A stretch of 64,000 nucleotides of DNA from Tetrahymena thermophila SB210 (lineage: Eukaryota; Ciliophora; Oligohymenophorea; Hymenostomatida; Tetrahymenidae): contig NW_002476567.1 in assembly GCF_000189635.1 (NCBI RefSeq), positions 744,001 through 808,000 on the forward strand. Direction: 5' to 3'. This document shows positions 29,510-40,333 of this stretch, in pieces. Each line of letters opens with the position of its first letter. The first letter of the stretch is position 1. The notes under the pieces are model-generated. The model was not told where the DNA came from. It worked only from the letters and a program-made list of their open reading frames with translations, and made no database searches. Both the position numbers and the translations under genes were made by a program.

Positions 29510-31185
29510 TTAAGATGTATTTTCTTTTTCATATTTTGTATCTATAAAATATTCAAACTATCCACCTTAATTAAAATATTTACCTTTTTAAAGGAACATT
29601 AAAATCTTTAAGACTTTAAAAAAGAATTATTTTATTTGGGGAAATTGGTAATCTTAAAATTGGAAATAAAAACTTGCTTTTGTAATCATTTTTGTTGTTG
29701 TTTTTTATTTTAATCATTTTTGTAATTAAATTGAAAATTTTAAAAATATTTAATTAAAAAATGACTAAATAAATTATGAAGAAAAAATTAATATTTTAGT
29801 TGTTTTTTTTTAAATTGAGAAAATTAATTTCATATAAATTATAAAACATAAATATATGAAGATATATCAAAAAAAATAAATTTTATTAAATTGATCTTTA
29901 GTGTATTAAAAAAGAACTAGAATAATCAATTAAATATTCTTATGAGGAAAATCAAAAATCTACTGTCTTGTTTTAAAATTAAATATAAAAATATTACTTA
30001 TAATTATTAAAATAGTTAAAATATAAAACCAGGGAAATTTATTTATACTAAATTGTTTCCAAAATTTAAAAAATATTTAGAATAAATCAAAATGTGAATC
30101 CAAATCATGTTTAATTTAGATTTAATTTATTATATTTAAAAAATGTAAGATATTTATTTATTTTTTTAGAGTATCGTTTCTTAATTATTTATTTAATTGA
30201 TTTGTAATATTCGGGGAATAAAATCTGTTATCTAATCTGATGATTTTTTCATAATCTTATTGATTGATTATCAGAGTTAATAATATTGAATTTGGAATTA
30301 AGCTATTTTTGATTTAAAAATTAATAATTAGACACAAAAAATACTGATTTGTAAATTTAAAAAAATTGAAATTTTTATTAAGAATCTTGATTGGAATGAT
30401 AATATCAATCAATTATTATAAAATAAAATTTTATTGGTTTAAAAACAAGAGAATTAAATTTATTTATTTATATATAAGTATATATTTTATATCTTATATA
30501 GTAAAAAATATATTTGATGAAATTAAAAGACAAAAAAAAGATAGATTCAAGTCAATAAATGACTTGATTATAAAAAAAATTTAATTTCGTAATTTCTTTA
30601 CAAAGTACCTACGTAATATTTTAATGCCATCACTTCAATTATTTACCTACTAAAATCGAATTCCTAAACAATAATTGCCCAAATATTCAGATGAAATTAA
30701 AATACTCTGCAAAGTATTATCAGTTGCGTAATTGTTGATAACCTAATATATTTTCAATTTATTATAATATAAAGCCTTAGATTTCTTTAAATTAAGAAGA
30801 CCACCAAAACTCTCTCTCTCTCCTCTCTGGATTATAACAAATGACGAAAAGCTGAAATGACGTATATTTTATATAATTTTTAAATTTTGAATGGAACCAT
30901 TAATATTGATTAGCTTTTAATTGAAATTTCATAATTAATTTTCTTGCACTTGCAAGTTCTTACTCAAAAAATCCTATTTATAATTAGAAATATATTTTTA
31001 ATATAAAACTCAAAAAATATTAATTATAATCGTTTGGTTGTCTCTCCATTACAATTTTAAAACATCCTCTTACTAAGCTTAGTAGAAAAAATAATTCAAA
31101 ATAATCTTAAAAATATTAAATCATAAAAAGTAAGTAACATTAACACACATACACACATAAATCAAAATATAATAACAACAAAGCT
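29510..31185. other. AT-rich intergenic region
   Basis: About 1.7 kb. It contains a TGA-free stretch around 30,366-30,860 that does not look coding, a CT-rich microsatellite at 30,810-30,828 and an ACAC-rich patch just upstream of the amidase gene. Nothing else was recognised. Confidence 0.55.
30810..30828. repeat. CT-dinucleotide microsatellite
   Basis: A run of CT units with one interruption (CTCTCTCTCTCTCCTCTCT). It stands out as pyrimidine-pure and comparatively GC-rich in an AT-rich spacer about 360 bp upstream of the amidase start. Confidence 0.7.
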
Positions 31186-33565
31186 ATGATTGATAGACTG
31201 ATGGACATAGAGAGATTCATTTAATATCTCTTAAAAAATAGGAAAAAATCATTAGTTTATTTTCTTATTGTATGGGTTCTTAGTCACAAGCTTTATATGA
31301 GGTTCCAAGCCCGCTTAAGACGTCGTTTTCCTTTCTACTCTAGTAGCTACTTAGAAAAAAAAACAAAGGAATATTTGGCAAAGAGAAGAGATGAAGTTCT
31401 TTAATTCAAGTAGAAACACTAAGGCGACATCGACCAATAAGACATAGACACTGTGTTAAAGGCTGAGAATATTAGAGAGTTGATTTCTAAAATTGAGAAA
31501 AACGAACTTAGCTGTGAAAAGATAGTACTAGTGTATGCACAAAGAATAGCAGATTTCTCATTTGGGATGAACCATTGTGCTGACATTGACTTGTAAAACG
31601 CATTAAATGAAGCAAAAGAAAAAGACGCCAAAAAAAAGGAAGTAATGGAGTCTAATTAAGGTAAATTACCTCCATTATATGGAATTCCTATTGCCATAAA
31701 AGATCATATAACTGCTAAGAACTTCTTATGCACCATGGGACTTTAATCTAGATTAGCTGATTAAGTAGACGGTAAGACCTTTTAGTAGGATTTTTAAAAA
31801 GTGTGGGAAGGAGATGTCAGAGGTGCTGATTATAAAAGGAGACTAAGCTATGAAGAAATTTCTAATTAAAAGGTACTATCACATATCCCTTAATGCAAAT
31901 ATGGATTTGAAGATTCAGAAATGGTCAGAGTTCTCAGAGAAATGGGTGCTATTGTAATCTGCATGACAAACACTCCAATCTTTTGTGGGCATTACATTAC
32001 TAATAATACTGTTTTTGGATTCTCTTAGAATCCATACTAAAAATATAGAACAACAGGAGGATCTTCTGGAGGCTCAGGAGGTATTGTAGCTACCCGTTCA
32101 GTTCCTCTAGCAATAGGTATTTAATTAATATATGATAAATAAATTTTGTAAATTTAAAATGATTTGAAATTTTTTTTGGTAGATCTTTTTTAATTAAGAT
32201 TATCTCTATAAACGAGTAAATATTGAATAGTTAAATTTTTGATAATAACAATATATAATATCTAATTAATTCGAAATTTTTGATGAATAATGATAATGCT
32301 TTCAACTTGCAACCAAGAATTTAATTTAATAATAATTTCCTCTTTAATTGAAATTAAGAAAAATAATTTGAAATTCTGTATTTAGTATTAATCAAAAATA
32401 AAATTAATTATTTCTACTTTAATTTTAATAGGTAGTGATCTTCTAGGTAGCATTAGAATGCCTAGCGGATGGTGTGGATTGTATGGATTTAATCCAACAT
32501 CTAGAAGAGTCTCTAAGAGTGGGGCACAAGGATTTGAATTAAGATATGACTGTGATGTGGCTAAGTCCATAATGCCAATTTTTGGACCTATGGGAAAGTG
32601 TGTTGATGACCTTGTAGATTGTATGAAAGGAATGTTTGGTAATTTTAACAAAGACAAATAATGTGTTCCTATGAAATTTAATGAAGAAGCTTTTAATATC
32701 AATAGAAAGTAAATAATTAATGAAGCAAAACTAAATAAAATTCTTCTTTTCTGTTAATTTAAAATTAAAATAATTTTTTAATTAATTACTTAGATTAAGA
32801 TTTGGAATAGTTAAAAAGGATATAAGGATAGGATATGGTTCATATATAAATAATTTAGTAGAAGAGAATATTGCTTTATTGACAAAAGCTGGACATTAAG
32901 TTGTTGAATTTGACCTTAGTGAAGAATTTTGGAAAATGGAATTTATAAGTAGAAAACTATTTATGGGTTCTCAAGATAAGGCAATGATGCTAAATGAGCT
33001 AAGAGGTGAAAGATCAATATTAGGTATAGAATTAGGAATCTTTGGTCAAGAACTTCCTTCTACTATAAAAAAAGCTGGGCAGATGCTATTCAAGCTAATA
33101 GGAGAAGATATCATAGCCGATGCTATAGAGTCTGTGTAAGAAGTAGATAGTGAAGAATATGAAAGATTGGTAAGAGAACGAGAAATTTTAAAGAAAAAAT
33201 TCTTTTCATATTGGTAGAGCTTAGAAATAGATGCCTTAATACTTCCAATTTCTTATGCATGGGCACCAAGAAAACATGAAGAATGGTTTTTATCATATAG
33301 GTTCCATGGCTGTCTGACAAATACTCTAGAGCTGCCTTGTGGTACTATCCCTATGAGATTGGCTGAGGCAAAAGATGAACAGTTTACATTTGACTTTAAG
33401 AAAAATAATAGAATCCTTAAAAAGCTAATCTAAATGAATCTTTAAGGTATTTAGGGTATGCCAATAGCTCTTTAAGTAGCAACTCTTCCATATGAAGACG
33501 AAAAATGCTTAAACGCAATGAAAGTTTTGGAATAAATACATAATTTCCACCCTTGTTCATGTTGA
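31186..33565 (+). CDS. Amidase-signature hydrolase, fatty-acid amide hydrolase (FAAH) type
   Basis: Seen: exons 31186-32116, 32432-32708 and 32794-33565 give 660 codons (659 aa). Residues about 19-35 (KSLVYFLIVWVLSHKLY) form an N-terminal membrane anchor. The Ser-cisSer-Lys triad is complete: Lys172 in IAIKDH, Ser293 in TTGGSSGG and Ser317 in GSDLLGSIRMPS. The 24-residue Ser-Ser spacing equals that of mammalian FAAH. Family role: hydrolysis of fatty-acid amides such as N-acylethanolamines at membranes; the actual substrate is inferred. The C-terminal region retains LPISYAWAP and a LELPCGTIP segment. Odd: about 46 extra residues separate Lys172 from Ser293 compared with FAAH. There are two candidate starts, Met1 and Met6; the first is used. 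No operon-like partner is nearby. Confidence 0.92.
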
Positions 33566-34880
33566 GTCATTAAATTAAAAAAATTGACACTTATTATTAA
33601 TTATTTAGTTATTATTAAAAAATAAACAGGCTTTCATCTACATATTAATTAATCTTTACTAATTTTTGAAAAATTATCATGATAGAAACTTTCATTTCTT
33701 TATGATTACAAATTTGAATGTTTTACATAATTTCTTTAAATTATTATTGCTATTATAAATAAATAATATTTATTTTTAATATTTAATTAATTATGGATAC
33801 CATAAATAATTTTTGATAGAATCGCTCATAAAATTTCTAAATTATTAACATATTTATCTACCCAAATATTAATAAATAATTCTTAATGATTTTTTAATGA
33901 TAATATAATAAAAAATTTTTATTCTAAAAAAATATTTTATTTTAATTATTTTTAAAAAATAATTTATATTTTTATTATTGTAATTAAAATTTATTTTTAT
34001 TTTATAAATAAATAAATAGAAAATTTTTAATTATTTTTGGTAGGATATTTGATAAAATTTAAAATTATTAAAATATTGATACAAATATTTACTCTAATAT
34101 TTTAATTATCATTATTAAAAATAAAGATACCTCTTATTAAAATTACCATTCTAAGAATTAACGGAGGTTTTAAAATATATTTTTGTTTGACTATAATAAT
34201 CAAGAAGATTTTTATTTTAATATCATTCAAATTAGTATACTTATTTATAGTTTATTAAATTAAATCCATAATTGCTTTTAAAAAAAACCATTTAATGCTC
34301 AATAATTATTATCGCTAATAGCAATAATAATCAAGTCGATGATTATCAAAATTTTACATTATGTGCAAATTAGATAATAAATTAATTTCGATTATTATAT
34401 TTTGAAACAACAAAAAAATTACAAATTTTTTATTAGTTAAAACATTATATTTAGGTTTGTTAAAATAATTTTTGTTAATTTTTATTTAAATATTTATTTT
34501 TTAATTAATTAAAATAGATTTTTATGAATTTGTTAGTTAGGCCTTATGGTTTTCAATGTTAGATTTATATTTCATTCTTAGCTTTTTCTTTTAAAATAAG
34601 TTTATTTAATTCATGATTTTACTATTATTGATTTATCTTTATCAGTTTAACTTTTTATAAATGCTCTGACTTATTTATTTTTTCTTTTATAAAATATTAA
34701 TTTTTTTAGTAATTTGAATATTACATAGACAATTTGTTTATCTTTTATTATTTTTAATTTTGATTATTATAAAAGCTTTTTTTTTAATTTGTTTGGTTTT
34801 GATTACATATAAATATTTATTGAACTATTATATCATGATCAATGATAATTATATCTTTGATTTTGATCAAAGAGGTGTTA
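33566..34880. other. AT-rich region between convergent genes
   Basis: About 1.3 kb between the stop of the amidase (plus strand) and the stop of the membrane protein gene (minus strand). Presumably it holds the two 3' ends. No repeats or frames of note were seen. Confidence 0.55.
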
Positions 34881-35852
34881 TCAAAAGAGATCAAAATTAT
34901 CTATTAAATAATATCCATATGAGATTGAAAATACTATACTTAAAGCTATTTCATATAAAAAGATGGTATTAAAAACAGCATCATTTAAACCCTTATATGC
35001 TTTACTATTCTTAACTTTCCACTTAGCATTATATACTATTGTTATTATTTCATCATTGCTATTTATTGCTTGATATTTTACATTCATTTTATTAATAAAA
35101 TCTTAACTAAGTTCGCATTAACAATATCCTATTTTATCAAAAAAGATTTACTTTTAAAGTCTTAGGATAAAGAACCAAGAGAGTCCATCACTTAGAGAAT
35201 GAGTTAACCTGTCATTAAATATAAATTCTTAGTAACTTTGCTCATAAGGTATAATTGAATCGTTGAATTTCATTTTTTTTATAGCCTCTATCCTATAAAA
35301 AAAAGCAATTAGAAGATAATTTAAGACCAAAAGGACATAGCAAAGAGATGATAAAGTTACTAGCTGGTATACTAAGATATAATAGAAATCTGCATACTTG
35401 GATATTAATATTGGTATGCAATAAATTCCGATTTAAACGAATTAAAATATTATAAACAATAATACTCCCCATTTTCCAAAATTCAAATTATTGCAACGAA
35501 TTAAATCAACTTGTAATCTAATGAAGCTATAAATATGATCGTAAATTCTATCTGGATATAACACTTGCAATTCAGAAAAGTTTTACAATAGAGTAAGTTA
35601 CTATTAGCTTAGAATAACATTAGATTTAATATTTTCTAATTATTTTTTATATTGCATTAAGATATCAATGTATAAAAAGTATTAAGATACATCTGATCTT
35701 TTTTCAATCCAAAACCCTTCCTTCTTAGTAAACTAATCTCCAATATGGTTCATCATAAGAGTCTCCTCTACTCTAACTAAGCTTACATTTCTTGAATATT
35801 CTTAACTTGACACTACCGAAATATTATCACTTTCAAGGAGTTTATGATTCAT
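34881..35852 (-). CDS. Unrecognised multi-pass membrane protein, 323 aa
   Basis: Seen: a single exon of 324 codons from ATG 35852 to TGA. The N-terminal half is soluble (MNHKLLESDNISVVSS...), with a helical Gln-rich stretch that may form a coiled coil. Hydrophobic segments follow: WGVLLFIIFQFVQIGIYCIP, then a double-length segment containing YILVYQLVTLSSLCYVLLVL, and a C-terminal one, NTIFLYEIALSIVFSISYGY. This suggests about three or four membrane passes. A Lys/Asp/Tyr-rich loop precedes the last helix. The family is not recognised and no catalytic motif was seen. It is convergent with the amidase gene and divergent from nothing obvious. The frame is supported by its length without TGA, its mixed codon use and its ordered hydrophobicity pattern. 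Confidence 0.75.
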
Positions 35853-36681
35853 AAAAGTATTCTTTCAGAATATCAATGTAAATTTCAATAAATTAAAATT
35901 TTGATGGTTTTTATTACTATTATATCAAATAAAATCTAAGAAATGATTACATTGAATTAATAATTTATTGAATAGTAATCATATTTAAAAATTTTAATTG
36001 AAGGATATTTGAAAGAAAGACTCTCAAAGAAGCTAAAATTAGTTTACAGTACATTTTAACATATATCATAAATTTTAATCTACCTATAATTAGTTTAATT
36101 AGAAATTAAAATAATAAAAGTGTTTTTATTTTTATTTTTAAATAATTTAGTTAATTGCAAAATACTAATTTGGAATATACTCTATTGTAATAGCTTTTAA
36201 ATGCTTCTCAGAATATTTTTTTTTAATGAGTTACCAATTCTAAATAAATTTTGATTTAGATTCTACTCTTATGTTTAAAAATACGTTTATAGAAGCTAAA
36301 AATAGTTAACGATCCATGAATTATAAAATATTTTTTAATCTATTTAAATTTTGGTAAAAAAATTTAAAGGAAATAATTTCAAAGAATATTTTTTAATCTA
36401 TTTAAGTTTTGGTAAAAAAATGTAAAGGAAATACTTTCAAAGAAGGTAAAATTAAAAAAGTTCTTTAAATTTATATATATTAATTTTTAATCTACCTTTT
36501 TCTTGTAAGCAGATGAATTACAAATAATAAGAATATTACAAAAATTATATTTTAAATAATTTAACTTAAATTAACAAAATATTGATTAATTTAATTATTT
36601 TTAATAATATTTTAATACTTCTTAGAATACTTTTGCTGAGTTAATTAAGAATTATAATTATATTTTGGTTTATTTTCTACC
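35853..36681. other. AT-rich spacer with a tandem duplication
   Basis: About 830 bp between the membrane protein start and the Rab gene 3' end. A two-copy tandem repeat lies at 36,328-36,444 (separate entry). The true last exon or 3' UTR of the Rab gene probably extends into this stretch. Confidence 0.5.
36328..36444. repeat. Tandem duplication, two units of about 58 bp
   Basis: The unit starting TATTTTTTAATCTATTTAA and ending TTTCAAAGAA occurs twice head to tail (about 36,328-36,386 and 36,387-36,444) with only a few differences (AATTTT/AGTTTT, TTTAAAGG/TGTAAAGG, AATAATTTC/AATACTTTC). It is non-coding and looks like a recent local duplication. Confidence 0.85.
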
Positions 36682-37850
36682 TGTCATTCATTTAAGCAAC
36701 ATTTACAATGAGCCTCTGACTGTATTTTCTTTTTTTCTTATGTTATAAGCATTTCTCTGTTATTTTTTTAGAAATTTAATTCGCCGTCTTCATATATGTC
36801 TATTAATTTTTATCCTATTTTAGCAAATGTCATTATAACATTAGTATTTTCTTTTGCACTTGCTTCAATATATTCCATATTTTAGCTGCTAACAAAGTCA
36901 TCTATTTCTTCTTCTAAAACTGTTCTTTTTGAATTCAAATCTGATTTATGTCCTACTAATATTTTTGGAATATTTATGTCTTTACAATTTTCGTTTAATT
37001 CTTTTGACCAATATCCTAAATTGTTAAAGCTTTCCTAAATTAATTTATTTAAAACTACTTATATTATCTTGTAACTGCAATGTATTTTTTTATTTATTTA
37101 CGTTATTAGTTATATCGAACATGATTACTACTGCATCTGCTTTTTAGAAGTATTTTTTGGATATTGACCTAAAGTTTTCTTATCCAGCTGTATCCCACTT
37201 AATAATTCATATAAAATGCAATAGATACTAATAAATTCTTTATAAAAATATTTTACTATTTTAAGTTTTATCTATTTATTTTATAGGATTAGACTTCTGA
37301 ATCTCTATGTATATAAATAAATACAAAAAATTAATTATCTATAAAGTAGTTATCAATCAAAATTGCAGAAAATTCAGTTCTAAGAAAATATAAACTATGA
37401 ATATTTTTTCTTTTTTTGAATAAATTTATTTTAATTATTTAATTACAAAATCAATACCCACTGATGTGTTCACATTTTTTAAGAATTAGTCTTCCTTTTA
37501 ATATAAATATTTTAATCAGCTTCATCAAATTAATTTTTTCAGAAATAACTCATTATTGATTGTGAAACTTTAATAACTAATTACAGAAAAACGAATTAAA
37601 AAGCTAGTCTTTCCAACTCCTGGATCTCCAATCAGGACTACTTAAAATGGATACTCACTTTTAATAATTTTAATTAAATAACTAATAAAGAACTGAATTA
37701 ATTTTTAAAATTTATGAAAAGTCTTAAATCATTATTAACTTTTTTAAATGGCAAAATATTCATAAATATAATTGTCATTTACATTACTTCTATATTATCG
37801 CTTTGCATACTTTCGTTTATTTATTAATCCTCATCTTACTATGTATCCAT
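36682..37850 (-). CDS. Rab-family small GTPase, divergent G4 motif (3' end unresolved)
   Basis: Seen: exons 37850-37783, 37657-37585, 37494-37447, 37304-37257, 37197-37102 and 37034-36682. The P-loop is GDPGVGKT (residues 33-40). The switch I threonine is in NTSVGIDF. The run QIKLKIWDTAGQENFRS carries the G3 motif, and G5 is EASAKE. The G4 motif reads HKSD (140-143) instead of NKxD. The C-terminus carries CKCC about residue 225, as expected for prenylation in Rabs. Family role: membrane-traffic GTPase; the specific Rab is not assignable. Odd: after CKCCLND no in-frame TGA follows closely, so a further small exon beginning after a GTAGAA donor is likely and the lower boundary given is approximate. 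Exon joins are supported by the uninterrupted Rab motif order. Confidence 0.85.
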
Positions 37851-38430
37851 CTTTATTAATAAGGCTTTCTATACTTAATTAACCTTAGTTATGTCAGCTT
37901 TCCTGCTACTTACTTAAGCTAAAGCTTATTTTATTTTATATATTTATTTATTAATCTTATTTTTAAGAAAGGATTTATTATTTCTTATTTTATTTGAATT
38001 GTTTCAGCAAAAAGCTATAAATTATTTATAAATGCTTGCCTAAGATTTACAGTTTAATCTGATTATAATCATTAAATCATTAATTTTTATAAAGCTGTTA
38101 AGTAGAAATGTAAAATATCTTTAAATTTTGTAATAAACAAATTCAAAAACTTTATTGAGCTGAGCTCTTAATTTTTTGGGCAATTAATTATTATTTTAAA
38201 ATAAAAACAACATATTTATTTATCTATTTATTTTTTTTAATGGTTCAGTAATTAAAATTATAGAAAAACTCTACTCATAATATATTTTTTTATCACATAT
38301 ATTCTATAAAAATGAAAAGACATTTGAATTATTTCATGAATAACATTTATGATTTAAAAATTTAACTAAGTAATTACTCTTAAATATATACAAATTTATT
38401 ATCTAGTTTAATTCTAAAATATTAAGTTTT
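37851..38430. other. AT-rich spacer between Rab and Snu23 genes
   Basis: About 580 bp between two minus-strand genes, carrying the presumed Rab promoter and Snu23 3' UTR. No further feature seen. Confidence 0.55.
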
Positions 38431-39300
38431 TCAGTTTTTAGCTTTTGTATTGAAAGAAGTAGGCAAACCCATCATAGCCATCATAGCAGCATTAGGATCT
38501 TCTTCTTCCTCCTCTTCCTCTTCTTCATTTTAATTGCTATCTTCATCTCCTTTTTTTTGCTCTTTATTTTATTCTTTATCATCACCTTCTTTTTTATTGG
38601 AATCTTCTGTAAACTCTTATTTTTATAGTTCTTCAGATTTAGACTTTTATTCATGCTTATTTTATGAATCAGAAGGATTATATGCTGATTATTCCTCTGT
38701 TTTTAACTTTTTTCTATCATTTTAAAATTTTATTTTTTTGTCTTGCTATTCATTATCCATTTCATAAATCAATTGCTCATAGTCTTTAACTTTTTATTAT
38801 TTATCTTTTTTTAAGCTTTCTAGTTTTGCTTTAATTTGATCTAGACCAACTTTTTCTACTTTATTATTCATACCTAATAAACGATTGTGCTTTTTACCGT
38901 TAACATGGTCTAGCCATGCATTACTATCCCAAACATGCTTTATTCAATAAATTTAAAATGTTAAAAAATATTATTATAATTAAAAATAATTAATTACTGT
39001 ATCACAAAGTTAGCAATAAAAACCACCATGCTCTGATTTATGAGATTCTTTAAGAACATTAATTCTTTCACCAATCTTTTTATCTAAGCCTAAGTCTTCT
39101 GTTCTTCTTTAAAAATATATGGTCTACTAAATAGTATTGGTTCCATCTATATCCTCATCTTTCTATTTTTGCTTTAAAACTTTTTTTACTATAAACTTCT
39201 TTCTTCCATACTTTTCATCAAAAACTTCTTCTACAACTTTTTCGTAGTTTGCATCGTTTTCAGGAATTTCTTCCTTAGTTAAATCATCCTTCATGCTCAT
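38431..39300 (-). CDS. SNU23: Spliceosomal matrin-type zinc-finger protein Snu23/ZMAT2
   Basis: Seen: exons 39300-38998 and 38937-38431 give 270 codons (269 aa). A U1-type finger reads Cys96-x2-Cys99-x12-His112-x5-His118 and continues into the diagnostic GKKHNRLLGM and VEKVGLDQIKAKLE segments. The N-terminal part has RRTEDLGLDKKIGERI and HKSEHGGFYC, the family's conserved approach to the finger. The C-terminal end (MAMMGLPTSFNTKAKN) matches the conserved MMGF-type tail. Family role: U4/U6.U5 tri-snRNP and B-complex component acting in pre-mRNA splicing in the nucleus, fitting the intron-rich genome. Odd: a long Lys/Glu/Gln-rich low-complexity insert with a run of glutamates separates the finger from the tail, making it longer than the roughly 200-residue human protein. 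Confidence 0.93.
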
Positions 39301-40333
39301 TTTGTAATTATATTTCTAATAATTTTCACAAACTTAAAAGACAAAAAATATTAAATTAATTTATAAAAATATAGTAGATGCTATGATTATATAAGAAATA
39401 TCAAATGATATTAATAAGCTTTAAATAAATGGTAATAGAAAATTATCTCTATCTTAAAAATTCTCATAGTTATTTGAAATTTTTTTACTCTATAATAATT
39501 TTATTTATATTTGCAAATAAAAATATTGATTTTAATATTTTCATCATTTAAAGTTATAAATAATAAGTTTTATTTATAAAATTAAAGAGTTCATATATTA
39601 TATCAAACAATAATTCAAGCATGGTATTAAAATTTTGAAAATTAAATCAATTCTAAATCCAGAAAATAGATCTTAAAACTAAATTAACAGCTTGTTTTCA
39701 AATATTTTAAGGTTTTTATTTTTTAAAATATTTTAGGAAACTAATAATATTGATATCACTTTGAGCTAAATCACAATTTTATATAAAAAAATAGGTTTAA
39801 GTTTAAGGAATGAATACAAAGAGTAAAAATCTTTAGTTTTTAATTTCTAACAGATTTGTAAAAAGGGCAAATTAAAACTTCTATTAAAAAATTTGAAATA
39901 AAATAAAAAAAACATGATAAAGTCATTAATTTTAAAAAAATAATGAAACAAAAGTAAATAAAAATATTTGAAAATTAAAAGCTAAGTTGAAGTATTTATG
40001 TGATAGATATGTTACTTTATAAATTTAGTTTTATCTACTCTAAATTAGGAATAAATTACTGATATCAAATTGTTTTAAATTTATATTTGGCTGGTTTATG
40101 ACAGAGATTTATTTAAAAAATCATATAGATAATTACAAGTCACAATCTTGCATATTTTAAAGAATTCATTCCTATTTATTTATTGATTGATAACTTGTTT
40201 CATTATAATATCCAATAAATTCATAAATTTTCTTTAAATTGAAAATTAATTAAATTGATTATTTATTTCACTACAGTAGAAAAAGTAAATAAATATATTA
40301 AAAGGATTATTTATACTTTCAAGCTTAGATTAA
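39301..40333. other. Divergent intergenic region (Snu23 / MFS transporter)
   Basis: About 1 kb between two start codons facing away from each other, so both promoters must lie here. The sequence is AT-rich throughout and no motif was recognised. Confidence 0.6.

Noticed and set aside
30366-30584. Plus-strand frame starting at TTG with K/I/F/Y-rich translation, which stays free of TGA to about 30,860
   Set aside because: TGA-free stretches are common by chance when only TGA is a stop. Composition is that of AT-rich spacer and no ATG or motif supports a gene.
38534-38725. Plus-strand Ser/Phe/Tyr-rich frame
   Set aside because: It is the antisense of the acidic Lys/Glu-rich coding region of Snu23 on the minus strand.
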